From contig JAUIRK010000951.1 in NCBI GenBank assembly GCA_030549495.1, positions 310,001 through 374,000 of the forward strand: a stretch of 64,000 bases of DNA. Reading direction: 5' to 3'. The stretch's first letter is position 1; each line of letters starts with the position of its first letter. Below the pieces are notes generated by a model. It was not told the origin of the DNA, ran no database searches, and saw only the letters and a list, made by a program, of their open reading frames with translations. The translations under genes and the position numbers were made by a program. This DNA is from Nectonema munidae. Taxonomy: Eukaryota > Nematomorpha > Nectonematoida > Nectonematidae. Below are positions 36,880 through 50,700 of this stretch, piece after piece.

Positions 36880-37370
36880 ATACGCTGTTTTATGGCCTGC
36901 AGGACATCTTCATTGATAAAAACCTTATTTTCGTGTGTGAGGCCAAAATTTTTCTTTTCTAAGAATGCCATAATTCTAGTTTCATTTCAAAAATTTTCAC
37001 TTTTTTATTATGACAATCGAGCATTGTTATCTCATTTCCTTCCAGTGCATCGCAGATTTAAATATGTTCACTAAAACGATAGGAATATACGAAAAGGGAT
37101 ATCAGAAAATGTTACATACATGTCTGGTTTGCTTTGCAGAAATTGCTGGATTTCTTTCCATAGTATCTCTTCAAAACTCCTCCTTTGGAAAGCCACCTCA
37201 CGTTTGAGTGCAGCAAGAATTTTTCAAATTTGGAATCATTTTCTTTGCATAACTCAGAAAACAAACAAGAGTCGAAGACATTTGCTTTAATGAAATATGC
37301 TGTTTTAATCTCTTCATTGAGAACATTTTTCAATTCATCAAGTATGGTTTTCAAAATAATAAAGAAAACT
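36880..37370 (-). pseudogene. hAT (Charlie/ZBED5-FAM200-like) transposase fragment
   Basis: The minus-strand frame at 37112-37354 includes FLLHSNVRWLSKGGVLKRYY, a conserved stretch of Charlie-type hAT transposases and their domesticated relatives ZBED5 and FAM200. Continuing toward lower coordinates in another frame, ALEGNEITMLDCHNKKVKIF and EMKLELWHS match the next part of that family (LQGKxxxIxxxxxxxxxFxxKLxLW). Frame changes and a stop separate the parts. The N- and C-terminal domains and the element's ends are not visible. Confidence 0.75.
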
Positions 37371-37499
37371 TGATAAGCAATAATTTTTGTTTATTCATAG
37401 TCTGAAAACTAAAACCACAACAAGGAATTGACAGAGTGGGGTCATTACACATTCCTAGTGCATGTTCCTGCTTAATGCCATGTGCTGTAAAAAATTATC

Positions 37500-38573
37500 C
37501 TCCTTGCCAAATATTTCTCTTACAGTTGTTCTGCTAAGAGTTTTGTCTACAAAAATGAGCCAAATTTCAAGACAAAAGAAAATGAAATTCGTATGTTTTT
37601 AGGGTTGATGAAAATGATTGTTGGTCCACCAATGATTTGTTAGCTGCTCCAATTTTCTCGAAAATAATGTCAAGAGATAATTTAAAAAAAATGAAAAAAT
37701 ACATTCATCTTGCTGACAATCAAAACTTAGGTAATTCAAAACTCGTCAAGGTGAAACCTTTTTTTAGATATGTTGAAATAATCATGTCAACAATTTGGAA
37801 TTTTCCACGAGTTTTTAAGCGTTGATGAATGTATGGTTCCATATAGATGTCTGCACAGCACAAAACAATTTGTAAAAAACAAGCCAATCAAGTTTAGATA
37901 CAAAATATGGATGATTGGCAGTAGTGATGGATTTCCACATAATTTTTCAATATATTGCGGAAAATAAAATAAAAGAACTAGACCTCTTGCTTTCGATGTT
38001 GTCCAGATAAGGGAAAATCGAACAGCAAAATGCCCCTTGTTCGACTCTAAAGAATTGAATAAGAATGAACGTGAACAGTTTGATTATCGTTCAGACGGTG
38101 TTGTTTTTTGCTTGAAATGGAAAGATAGCTCAGTCGTTACTTTAGCAAGCAACTATTATGGGTTATCTCCTATAGGCAAAGCTGAAAGAAGATCAAAATC
38201 CGAAAAAACAACAACGATTCTACATTTATATATTGTAAAAATGTACAATACTGGTATGGGTGGAGTAGATCAATGTGATCGTTTTCTTTCATCATATAGA
38301 CCTAAATTGAAATCTAAAAATGGTGGTGGAATTTATTTTCACACAATAAACTTATCTGTTCTGGCTTCTTTTAAATTTTTTAAGATAATAAATCAAAATT
38401 CTAAGATATCTCATTTAGAATTCAGAAAAATAAAAGATGGCCATAATGCCACAGTCCCAAAATCAGTAAGATATGATGAAATAAATCACTATTTAGGTGA
38501 TATAAACCAAGAAAGATGTGTAGTTTGCATGAAAAACACTGATTTAGTGTTTGAAATCATAAAAATGTTTTAA
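37500..38573 (+). pseudogene. piggyBac transposase, partial and broken
   Basis: Several plus-strand frames carry piggyBac (DDE_Tnp_1_7) marks in the right order: LLAAPIFSKIMSRDNLKKMK with KYIHLADNQ (37640-37740), then SVDECMVPYRCLHS and KPIKFRYKIWMIG (about 37815-37915), then YNTGMGGVDQCDRFLSSYRP with KLKSKNGGGIYF (38240-38340). The end has CVVCMKNTD. VDE and GGVDxxD hold two expected catalytic or conserved aspartates. The N-terminus is missing and the frame shifts at least twice. Just downstream, 38683-38830 carries TTCCCATTTTGGGAACATTA and ends TTTAAAGGGTTA, which resembles the ends of the small TTAA MITEs at 42739 and 62384. Confidence 0.82.
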
Positions 38574-38831
38574 CGCCTATCACGTCAAGTGATACTTCCT
38601 TTTATTAATTTTAAAAATTTTATTAGTGTAAATAAAGTTTTCGTTGAAAATTTGGATTTGAATTTTTTGAAAAAACATACCTAACTGTGTAGTGTTCCCA
38701 TTTTGGGAACATTAAAAATTTCATCATAACGTTGGAAAATTTTTTGATTTTAAATTTTAGTAATACTATATAATACATCAAGGTTATTCTATTTACTTTT
38801 TTTCAAATTTTTTTAATTTCTATATTCCGTC

Positions 38832-40767
38832 TTTAAAGGGTTATGTAAATCAATGTCAAATATATAAACTTCAAAATAAATTCTACTTGCATTATTTCTC
38901 TGGTAATTATTTTCCTAATTTATTTAATAAACCAAGTTTTTATTTCACTCTTTTATTTGTCAGTATATTTTGAACAGATTTTTTCTTCTCTCAAAGCATT
39001 CTAATTAAAGAATCTTTTTGATGATCTAAGGCTTTTTTTTTATCAGTATCTTGTATTTTATTATCAGACTTGAATATTTGTCAACCAATCTCAGTTCAAA
39101 GGTTTTTTTTCTCACGAATCATTTTTTAATTATTTCTTTTGATCACACGTTCTCTTTTCAATTAGTTTTCAGATTGTTCCTTCTCTCATACTAATCTTCA
39201 AAAGATTTTATAATACGTTTTGTTTTTTTTAAATAAATATTTCATACTCAAGATGATTGAAGAAAGTATCATAAGCCAAAATATACAAAAAAATATATAT
39301 TATTACTATATAACTAATATACAAAGATTTTTTGAAAAATTTTTACAGAAGTAATTTTCAGGCATACATTACTAATTCAATTGCCACTTCCAGATATTTT
39401 TTAACCTTATTAGCCAAAATGGAGTACAGAAATAAAATAATCATAGCCGATTTGGTATAAAAACAGATATTTTATTTGAAAGAGATATTTTATTTTTTTT
39501 GAAAATATTTTTGAAAACAGTATCTTGAAGTATATCGCATATCTGATTGAAGCTTTCCGATATTTTAAAGCCATAAATGCCAAACCTGAGTCCAAAAATG
39601 TAACCATCATCTTCCATTTAGCATAAAGACATATTTTATTTAAATTTAAAAAATATTTCTGTAGACATTAGACGTAAATCGAACATTTGATTGACACTTT
39701 CAAACATTTTAAAATCTCTAAATGCAAAAATTGATTTCAAAAATAAAACTATTATGATTGATTTGGTATAAAAACATATATTTCATGTAAAATTAGAGGG
39801 AATATTTTTGTAAATAGTTTTCAGACGTAAACCTCAAATTTGATTGACACTGACATTAAAACCTCTAAATGCGAAAACTGAGTCCAGAAATGAAACCATC
39901 ATGATCTATTTGGTATAAAAACATATATTTCATGTTTGGGTCAATATTTATGGAAACAAATTTTAGAACTAAACGCAAATTTGATTGATACTTATAGGTA
40001 TTTTCAAATCCTAAATGCAAAAATTGAGCCCATAAATGAAACTAGCATGGTTGATTTGGTATAAAATCTAAAATTAGAATGAATATTTGTGGAGATAGTT
40101 TTCCGACGTAAACCGCAAATTTAATTGACACTGACGGATATTTTAAAACCTTTAAATGCAAAAATTGATTTCAGAAGTAAAACTAGCGTGGTTGATTTGG
40201 TATAAAAACTTATATTTCAGGTAAAATTAGAAAGAATATTTTTGGAAACAAATTTTAGAACTAAACCCAAATTTGATTGACACTGACAGATATTTTAAGA
40301 CCTCTAAATGTGAAAAATGAGTTCAGAAATGAAACCAGCATGCTCGATTTGGTATAAAAACATATATTTCATGTAAAATTTGAATGAATGTTTTTGGAGA
40401 CAAATTTTAGAAGTAAACCGCAAATTTGATGAACACTTATAGGTATTTTCAAATCCTAAATGTAAAAATAAGTCCAGAAATGAAACCAGCATGACGGATT
40501 TAGTATAAAAACATATATTTTATATAAAATTTGAAGGAATATTTTGTTAGATATATTTCGGATCAATCAAAATTTGATTGACATTTTCTAAAAAGTAGCC
40601 ATGATTATTGAAAAAATTAAATATATAAAGAGTTATGCGTTCAAAACTGTATATAATTATAAATTTTCAAGGTAGTGGTATATAATAAAGACCCTAAGTT
40701 ATAACTACAGATAATGTCAAAATTTGCTGAAAAATTTTAATTTTTGATTTTGATAAATACGCACCTG
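38832..40767 (-). mobile_element. Older, inverted internal copy of the satellite-ended TTAA element
   Basis: The reverse complement follows copy 2 from the central part (shared TTTATTTAATAAACCAA at about 38928) through the left-end satellite units (40000-40500) to the segment before the left terminus. Both termini and the whole right satellite are missing. It is clearly more diverged from copies 1 and 2 than they are from each other. The decayed piggyBac transposase lies directly at its left edge. Confidence 0.75.
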
Positions 40768-40797
40768 TAATGGCTGTATATAAGTAGTGCATACTAT

Positions 40798-41076
40798 CAG
40801 GGCCGGCCTTAGGCCACTGCAAACTATGCGGCCGCAGTGAGCCCCGCGCTTCTCATTTTACATTTTGATGATATATTGTATGATTTCGCTAAACGCAAAG
40901 TTCGCAAAGTAAAGTTACTTTGACCGTCATTTTGTGTTAATGAAAAAGTAATAAAACAAATCCCTTTTCTTTTTTTCAAAATCTTATTTCTCACTTTTAA
41001 TCTTTTTTCCTACCCACACTGGGCCCCCCCGGAATCCATTTTGTATAGGGCCCCGCGAACACTAGGGCCGGCCCTG
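40798..41076. mobile_element. hAT MITE, 279 bp, GC-rich ends
   Basis: The ends CAGGGCCGGCC and GGCCGGCCCTG are inverted repeats, flanked by the perfect 8-bp duplication CATACTAT (40790-40797 and 41077-41084). The interior is AT-rich and non-coding. The 8-bp duplication and the CAGGG start place it in the hAT group. It lies about 500 bp before the deubiquitinase start codon. Confidence 0.92.
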
Positions 41077-41573
41077 CATACTATCTATCAATCTTTTGCT
41101 ACTCAATATGAATGAGAAAAACACGCTTATATTTAATTGGCCCAAATGAGGAAAAAATATCTATATTAAAATAAGATGTAATTTTAGCAACCTACTTTCA
41201 TTTCATATTTGAAAATTCTGTTTCTTTCATTTTAATTTTTGTTTATTAAGTTTTTTTCTAATGCGTCACCTTTGATCCCATTTAAATATGTCAAGGAATA
41301 TATAGTTTTTTATTTTCAATGTCTTTTTAATCATTTGCTTTTATTGTAGAGTTAATCGGTCTGGCATGGTTGAGTCAATTTAAATTGGTTTGTTTTGATT
41401 GAAATTTCTCTCGAGATCCTGTCAACCTAAAGCTGCCTTAATTTCAATATTTAAAGTAAAAAGTCTCCTTATCCCAAAACGCTTTCAAATCTTTTTTGCC
41501 GCTGAGTGTAGTTTGCTTCGACTTTTCACAATCTTGAGAAGAGCGTTTCTTATGTCTATTCTTTTACTCGAAT

Positions 41574-41736
41574 ATGCCTATTGATAAAGCATCTTGCAAC
41601 ATCAATAACGACGCCTCGATCAAATGCAGAATCGTTCCTGACTTGGAATCCGCTTCTTCATTAAAGGATGAGAAGCTCTCTGAATTGATTTCCTCAACAA
41701 ATATTGATCCTGGCTTAGCTTTAGATTTATTAGAGA
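41574..41736 (+). CDS. OTUD7: OTUD7 exon 1: start and UBA-like segment
   Basis: It encodes MPIDKASC to [20 protein letters not shown], close to the vertebrate Cezanne N-terminus ([20 protein letters not shown]). The donor is GAGA/GTAAGT, phase 1. The first ~30 residues have no counterpart that I know. Confidence 0.88.
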
Positions 41737-44700
41737 GTAAGTTTGTTTACTTTTTTATTTTAAAAAATCTTAATTCATGAATACCAATATTATAATGATT
41801 CCTACGAATCACATTATCCTTATATCCCTGTTTCAATTTCATCAGTACCTTAAATGTGAGATTAGATGTCATAGTGGTAAAAACCGGCTAAACCTCAGCG
41901 TGCTGGGAACATTTGCCGTAAAATTTATTATTATTATTATTATTTAATCATCTAAATTATTATTTTTTATGCAATTTGCATATTGTCCTGCTAATTTATT
42001 TGTTGTAAGTAACACTTTCTCTCATAAAATAAAGTTGAACTGTTAGTATTTTTAATGCTTACGTCAGTTGTTCGGATACTCGAAAGTTCGGATATTCCGG
42101 ATTTCACCCTATTTCCTTTACTTGTTTTAATGGTCATTATTATCATTAATTTTTGAGAATTTCCTAAAAGGGCCTTTAAATTGGCCTTTGTGTAACATTT
42201 TTAATAATTTAAATTTAATAGTAAAACTAACTATTTCAAAGTAATTTCAGATGGGTAAAATAAATCCCAGGGGGATGTGTGCCTTACATTTTAATTCAAA
42301 ATTGTATACATGACAGTCACAAAAAAAGAAAGTTGGTTAGGGGATGAAGGTTTAGAGGAGTATAAAACCCCCGGATATGCAACTGCATCTAGCATAATTT
42401 TATCACACAATTTCTTTTTATCCACCTTTGTTAATTTTTCCAGACTTTGTTTTTGCTCATTGTTTTAACATGTTTTGCCTCTTCCTCCTTTTTTGTCTTT
42501 TGCTTGAAAAAGTCCTTCTCCTTGTTCTTTATCATTTCTCATTTTAAAATCTTGTCTTTTTTGTTTGTAATAACAATAAAGTCATTTTACTTTAACGCAA
42601 TTGCTTATCATTTCGAGAATACTTTTGCACCTTCTGATAAAATTTATAAAAGAAGTACTATTCCTATTTTTCACACCAGCACTTTATACTTCAATAAAAA
42701 CTATCTAATTTGTAAAATTTATGTCGCTCTTTTTATAACCCATTTACGACCAATGTTCCTTTTTTGGAACATAGGTAATTTCATCTTCGCCTGCTTATTT
42801 TAATGACTGAATATAAATCGTCTGTGTTTTTTTTAGATATCGTCTGCTTTGCTTGGTCTTAAATGGGTTAATTGACTTCTATATCACTTTTATATTTTCT
42901 ATCAAAAGAATATTTCATAAACACACTCTATAAATAACTTTTTTTCTATCTCTCTAACTTTTTTACTTATAATCTCCAATCATTCATTCATTCATTCATT
43001 GATTCACTAGATAAAGTAGCTAGGCGCTTGTTTTTTCTTTTGTATCCGTTTAGATGTGTTTCATTTTTATATAGGTGTTATTTCCACACCACTCTATTCC
43101 AGGCTTTTGTTTGCCATTATTGTTGCAATCTTGGTTCTTTTTCACATCTTTATTTTTCAAATCTTCTCCATTTATGATTTCTTCTTTTTCTATTTTTCTA
43201 GACTACTATTCCCATATACTGTAAATCTCTACTCACGATTGTGCCAATTTTTTCTTCGTTTTACGGAGTATTTTGGATAAATTTACGTCTTTTATTTTCT
43301 ATTTCGTATCAATTCAACAATAGTAACATAGATTTTGTAAGCAATCTAACAGTTGTGTTATGAATAAAAATAATCCTTAAGGTCCTTTTCTCTTGGATAA
43401 TCTAGAAAAGGTTATTTTATGACTAGATGTGTCAAAAATGAAAATACACCATAAGATTTCTTTTCTTTTTAGATAAATCATCGGTGTTACATGATTCTCA
43501 AAGGGTTAAATGAAAAAGGCTAGTTTATATTAACGTAGTCTGTTAGATTGTTATTCAGTTATTTGGTTTCAGTGATGTAGCTAGCAGGGTACATGATAGA
43601 GCCCTGCGCGGGTCTAAAAATTTTGTCCGCACCCACATTTTGTGAATCTGCACCCGCATTTTATCAATTTGATTGTAAAATTAATTTTCAAACATAACTT
43701 ATGAGTTCAACTTAGAGATTAAAAATCTCTTGAAATTTGAGTGTTGGGGAATAAGTTCGCGTTATAAAAACTTCGGCTTATGAAATTTGATTTAGAAATA
43801 TTGTATAGGAAATATAGAAGTTTGATATAATATAGAAAATTTCTGGCCGCGAAAGAAAGTTCGAGTTATACGAATATTCGACTTTTGCGAAGTCGACTTA
43901 GACCGAGTTTATTATGCAATTTTATTTAAGTTAAATAAAATGGGATAAATTCTATTTTTAGTTATTTTATTTTTTTATCCTTTTTTCCTTGTGACACCCT
44001 TCTCCCTTTTACCGTGCCTAGCTTTTTACGTTGAAGTTGGATTCTAAATTTTATTTAGCCCAAGTTTTGTGCCATTTTCATACATGATATTATTACATAC
44101 GTACCACTTGTCATGTAAAAAGATTTTGGAAAGTTTTATTTTTGAATCAAGGTAATATTTTTACATTTTTATAGCATCTGCTTTGTTCACTAGAATTATT
44201 TTTAAATGAAATTATTGATTTTTTAATGCATTCTCCACTAAAATAGTGAAACTAATAGATCATTCTGTTTGGCTACCTATTACATAGACACGCGAGTACA
44301 TCACCTCCGTAAAAGTCAATAATGTATATTCGCATCAGAATCTGTTACCCTTTCCATAGCCTACAAATAAGTATACGACGAAATATCAGCAATTGGCAAA
44401 AGCAAAAGAGCTAGCTAAACGAATACAGTGAAACCTCAGTTTACAAATACCTCGACCTAAGAAGAAATCGTTTTACGAAAATTTTTGCCAACAAATTTTG
44501 ACTCAGCTCATGAACTATTTCTGGGATCACGCACTCAAAAATTGGGTCTTTTATAATTCTTTATAATAGTTCTTTCTTTCTATTTCCTTTAATAAGCCTA
44601 TATATTAATGTATTTTAAATATAGTAAATTAAACCCATCTTATATGACCAAAAAAACGGACGCCAATGCGTCTCCTCGTTATGTTGAATCATGTGTTATA

Positions 44701-47700
44701 ATGGATCCGTTGTGTATAATAAGAAAAACCTTCTCGGTTTACGAACAATTCGGGTAACGAGCGTTTTATGGAGGTTGCACTGTATATCAATGAGTAAAAC
44801 AAGAAACTATATAATATTATTTCACTATCCTCAATTTTTCTTTGATACATTCAATATCTTTTTTTATAATACTTGCTACTGCCCATAGATCTCTCTAAAG
44901 TCTTGAATGTACTAAGATTAATTAAATTTTTATTTTCCCAAGAATAACTTCATTTAAGATATAAAATTCGTTAATTTTTTTGGGTTTGCTGGATTTCTAT
45001 TATATGATTTCTATCATTAAAAAATGTTTACATGACAAATTGCATTAATTGAATATCACAATCTCAACATCTGTATACTGAACTTGCCAATAATCCAATT
45101 TAAGAGAAGGGGCCGGTCCGCTGGACACCAACAACTTTTTATTTAAATATTCAGTATGAAATAAACATTGTTTTTGTACTGACTAGTTTCGCTGATATTG
45201 AGATAGTGTAATCTCGGGCTCAACAACAACAATCGGATGAGATGAGTTAATACCCTTGGAAAAACACCCTGATTGTTCTAAAGAAGTATCAAAATATTTG
45301 TTGAAAATATAATATTTTCAATGTAAATAAACATTTTTATTATTCCTTTAGGGACTTTTTCTAAAATACATACTTAGGTTTTAACTGGAATACCGAAGCC
45401 GCCATCAAACAATATCGTGTAATGTCTGAAGATGTTGTGCCTAATTATTCTCGCGAATTGTTGGCTGATGAAGAGTACCAAATTCCACATCCATTTGACC
45501 AGTATGACGACAATTTCAAAACTCCACCATCTTCAATCGAGAATGATAGTAAATTTTGCATTTTTCCACCAAACAACCTTGAAATATTGACCCATTTTCA
45601 ACATGCCAGGTCTTTCAGAAGTGTTTGAAGAAGGTATAGATCCCGAGTCGACCCACACTTCACACACACATCCAAAGAATCATTCGTCTCTGTATAATCA
45701 AGCCAAAGTAGTGGCTTCCAACAATCCTAGCGTGCCTTATTTCGTTGAAACCGACTCTCTTTCTTTTCTTCTTCCTGATTTTACGCAGTTTTCTGCGAAA
45801 GTCAGGCAGAGAGTTGAAAAAGATTTGATAGAAACGAATACGCTGACTGCCTTAGAAGAGTATGGTATGTTTTTAGGCCTTCTTGATCTCTTCTCAAAAG
45901 AATTTTATAGTCTATTTTTAGGTTTGAAAAAACTACAGAAATGCATGCCCATATCAAATTGCCTAACCCATTTGATCCCAGAAAAAGCAGAGGCCACATT
46001 AAGTAATAGGATATAAAATGAGTTTAAAATCAAAAAATCGTCTTCTCGTTTAAAGATGATGTTGAGATCAAATGGTTCAACTCATTTGGGATTCCTTCAT
46101 TTCACTTTTTTTTTTATCTATATCATAAAATTTAATTGATGTTTGATGAATTCAAATATTAAGAAATGAATATAGGAAAGTGAAGACATATATTTCTAAT
46201 AGTAGAAGGATGAAAACGACGACAATAATTAGTAAAATAGGAATGTATAATTTTTTAAAAGGAAATTATCCTAAAGATCTTAAAATAGTTGATATTCAAA
46301 AAGTAAAGTGTTTGAATCCATTTTTAGTTATTCTGTTGAGGCAAAAATTTAAGGACTTTTTCAAGATCTATTAGTTTTTCAAGGTTATTATGATCACTAA
46401 AGTGTCATCAATCATCTGATTAATGCAACTATTCCTTCTCAAGTTCATAATGGCACTAAGCAAGTTCAAATTGGTTCTAAGAATATTCAAAGATTTTGTT
46501 TGTTAATATCCTAAATACTTTAGTTATTACCTTATTGAAAAAATAAAATGAATTTTTATGCATTTATTTTAATCAAGATATAAATTACAAGAAGTATATT
46601 TTTCACTAAAAAATATATAAAATTTTATTCCACAACATTCTTTCAAAAATTGACTGCTTCATATATCCTATGTTAAATCAGGGGCACACTTCGTTTCTTT
46701 TTTTCATTTACTGAAACTGTGTTTGTATCATGCATTGATGAAAGTAAATAAACCGTTTTACTTGGTTTTGCTTTGTAACTCAGCATCATTATCCCATCTG
46801 AACTATATAAAAAATTTGAAGAAAAGATGCAAGTTTTCTTATCAAACTTTAGATAAGGATTAACTTCCTTTTTATTTGCTCTGATTGTACCAACTATTGT
46901 TGTTTTTTTCTCTAAAAGTATATGGATGTGAATCTAAAATGTAGTATGTACGACTATCACAAAGCATCCAGAACTTGATGCCAAATCTCCCTGGCTTGTT
47001 TGGCATATATTGAGTGAATTATATTGTTATTTATTAGGCGCATATAGCCTAATGTTGAATCTAGTCGCAATTTTTTTTGCAATTATAAAAAAATATAGGG
47101 AAATTGAAATTAGCTGAAACAAAAGATTTATTTTGAAATAAGAAAAAAATTCTGTCTTTCTAGGATATAAGTTTAGATTTCGTAAATTGGAAAATAATGT
47201 TTCTCAAGCTATTGCAAGTGTAAACCCTAACAAAAGCCCTACATTTATAGCCAAATTCAAGGATAGCTCGGAAAAAATTTAATGATGGAAAGGGAATTTT
47301 AAAAACATGTTATCTAATAAAATTTTATGTATTTTTTTAGTGAAAAATTTAGTTCTCGCAATCTATATCTTAATAAATGTATGAAAATTTATTCTATTTT
47401 TGAATGAATTAATTCCTAAAATATTTTAGATACTAACATTACAAACAAAATCCTTGAATTTTCTTAGTGCCAATTTTAATTTGCTTAGTGCCAAGTTTAA
47501 TTTGATTAGTGCAAATTTGAACTTGAAAGGAAATTCATCAACTCTAGAATTCCATCTGGTATCCGTGTTATTTTTTAAAATCAACAAAGTATATTTTTCA
47601 TTCTCTTCCTTCTATCTAATACTGCGGCTGAAAAAATTAAAAATTTCATTCATAACGTTTAATATGCTAGTAAGCTTGAATTAGTCTTTATGAAATTTTC

Positions 47701-50700
47701 TCTTGCTAAATTTAAGTTATGGTAGTTGCAATTGTAAAAGACTATATTTGAGTTTTTGTTACAAAGTCGGCTTTGAACTCCTGTATTGTTCACCAGGCAT
47801 AACATTGGCATTTTCAAAACAAATAGGTCGGCAATTTTTAAATAGCCGAAATTTAGTCAAGTCTCAAATTTTCTATTCCATTGCGAATTCATTCTTCAAT
47901 ACATTTAGCATCTTTTCCTTCAAACTTCAATTTATCCAAAAAATGTCCCTTTCTCTCTCACTTTTTCTCATTTCCACATTGCATAGCGAACAACTAAAGA
48001 GTATATTTTTTCTTGATGTGAAATATCCTGTGTAGAATCACACATGACACCAAAGCATTTACTCTCAACCACTTCTACAAGTTTTTCTCTTACACTTTTG
48101 ACTAACAGTGCAATCAATTCATTTCGTATAACTTATGGTAAGTAAGTAGCTCTTCCTTTACCCCCCTCTTCGTTGTCTTTTTAAATGTTCTTTGAGGATC
48201 GAAATTTGAGATGATCTTTACAAGTACAAGAAAATTTCCTTGACTTTTATTACCTGTGTTAGTAATAAAATCATCGCTTCCTTATAAAGCTAAATTACAT
48301 GAAGCGTAAAATCTAATACAAAAAAGTATACGAGAAAGTATTTCTCTTCACTTGTCTTTTTCATTGTTCACTTGTTGAATAACATCAATACTTGTTTCTA
48401 AAAGCAGTTGCTCTCCCGCTTTTTCCCACTCAAGAAAAGCGTTTCGATGCCATGATGTGTTTTCATTATAGAATATAGTTACATTGTCTTTCCACTTACC
48501 TGCTTCGTTTGTTTTCAATTTAGATAACCTATTATACGAAAACAAGATGCAGCAAAACTGTATGCTTCTTTTTAAGGCGAGTTAATTAGTTTCTTTGAAC
48601 AATTTCATCTTTAACACTGGCTAGTTTTCTCTAAAACCAAGCTTCAGTTTTTTTTATCTGTAGTGCCAATGGCGAAACGTCCATTTTAATTTTACAATCT
48701 TTCCTCGAAATGTGGAAGTTATTTCATCAGATGTAATAAAGCTAAACACATTTTTCAAGATGTATTCTTCTTCAATTTCATATTGAGATTATTTATTGCG
48801 TCTTCCATTCCAGCTCATTTGCACTTCATCTTCTGCTTTGGCCTTATCTTCATCGTCTAACCTAAACTTTGTTATTCTTTTTTTTAACTTATATTCTTTC
48901 AGCTCAATATTACTTTCATTTTGGTAATTTACCTCTACGTTTGTGATATTATATTCTCTTTTCATAATAAAAATGTCAATTGAACAAAGAATTTCTTCTA
49001 ACTCTGATTTTCATTACTTTTTAGTTTCTGTAAGTGCTTTCACTTAACTTGGATCCTTTTGCTGCCATACAATTAGGAATTTAAACTGAAATTGCCACAA
49101 TCAAATAGAAGAAAGAATGAATATTTTAGTTGAAAAATATAAATTCTTATTTCCTTATTTAATAAAAAACTAATGTTAGTTGTAAAAATTAAATTTGGTA
49201 AAATTTTTCAATAATAAGTCAATTTTACTCAAAAAATTTCACTAAAAAGATTTACTGTAAATTAAAAGTGATATTTTAAATAAAAAAATATATTTGGAAT
49301 TTATTTCTAAATGGGCCTTACTGTTTAAAATTTTGGAAACGTACTGTCTGGGTTAGAATTAGTGTAAAATTAGCATTAGTGTTAGTGTTAGGGTTGACGT
49401 TACCTTTAGTGTTAGCGGAATCGTACATACATACATATACATTTTTTGACATTCTTGACACAAAATTTCCTATTTATTTGTATTAATACACGTCTGTCAC
49501 AAAAACATCTATACACACATACATACATACCTGCTACATACATATTGGCATTAGTAATCCATACACTGAAATACCTAAAAACAGCGAATATTGAAATCTT
49601 TAATTTTTTTAATAAGTAGAAAACATTTAAAGAATACATCAGAGGTTGTGATATCGCCGCCTCAAGACAAACACTTGAAAAAGTGATTGTATACGTTCAC
49701 TCTTTATTTTAAATTCGTCAAAGCAATTGATTTCCAAAGAGTTCAGATTAACTTAAAATTACTATTACTTATATCTCAAGATATAAGAAGTTCTTTACCC
49801 ATAGTAGGAAGAATATCGTTATTATTACATCAAAGAAGTACTAGCTAGCACATCTCTACACTGACACGAAGTAACTGACCATATGCAAGAAATTTTAATA
49901 ATATAAAAATATTAAAGAATCTAATAATACATTTGTTATTTCAAAATATGAATCGTATCCTACATTCTTATACTTGAAAGTCGTGGTGTTTTTAAATGAA
50001 TACAACACTACCAGTATAACCCTGCCCTGTTTATATATTATACATTTTTATATATTATTGTCATTTTTTATTAATACGAATTAAAAAATAGATTTTTCTT
50101 CTTAAAAATGTTCATACTTAAAACAAACTTCTAAATATAACATATCAAAATGATTTGATTAAAGAAAAATTAATTTTGCCTAAAAATTTGTATACTTAAA
50201 ACAAATTTCTATATAAAATTTTGAATAATTTATTTTAGAAGTTCTCAATTGGTGGGAAAAATTAGGATTTTGCAAAAAGCTTTGGCCACTCTCAACCAAA
50301 GGTGATGGAAATTGTTTACTGCATGCAGCTTCCCTAGGTAGGCAGATATTCTATATTTCGGTAATGTTGCACTATCCGTGCATCGATAAACGTCTTTCCT
50401 ATGTAATTGGCTTTTTATCGATGCACTGTACTATCCGTGCATCGATAAAAGGCCAATTGCATAGGAAAGACGTTTATCGATGCACGGAAAATTACCTATA
50501 TTTCTTACATTTAAATCTTGATTTTGGTCACTAGAGCTCCAAATCCTCTGATTATTATTATTAATCCACCCCTATTCTTGTGTGATTAATTTGTCTTAAT
50601 TTTGAGTATCCTCTTTTTTAGTGAACACCTCCGAATAGTGAATACCTCCAGTTAGTAAATGTTTTTTCCTGGTCCCAAAATTCGCCTATCTTTTAACATT

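Noticed and set aside
39410-40492. Minus-strand frames around 62-66 codons
   Set aside because: They fall in satellite units of the inverted element copy; the similar peptides only reflect the repeat period.
41399-41584. Possible upstream coding frame before the OTUD7 start
   Set aside because: It is in another frame than exon 1 and resembles no part of the family.
42447-43280. Phe/Leu-rich plus-strand frames suggesting membrane proteins
   Set aside because: T-rich intron DNA yields such peptides by chance; the first overlaps a MITE and neither has a family match that I recognise.
45802-45999. Minus-strand frame in OTUD7 exon 3
   Set aside because: It is antisense to an exon with clear protein similarity.
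49350-49425. TTAGTG/TTAGGG-like run suggesting an internal telomere repeat
   Set aside because: It is degenerate, very short and mixed with other words; the same holds for the CCCTAA-like patch near 31210.
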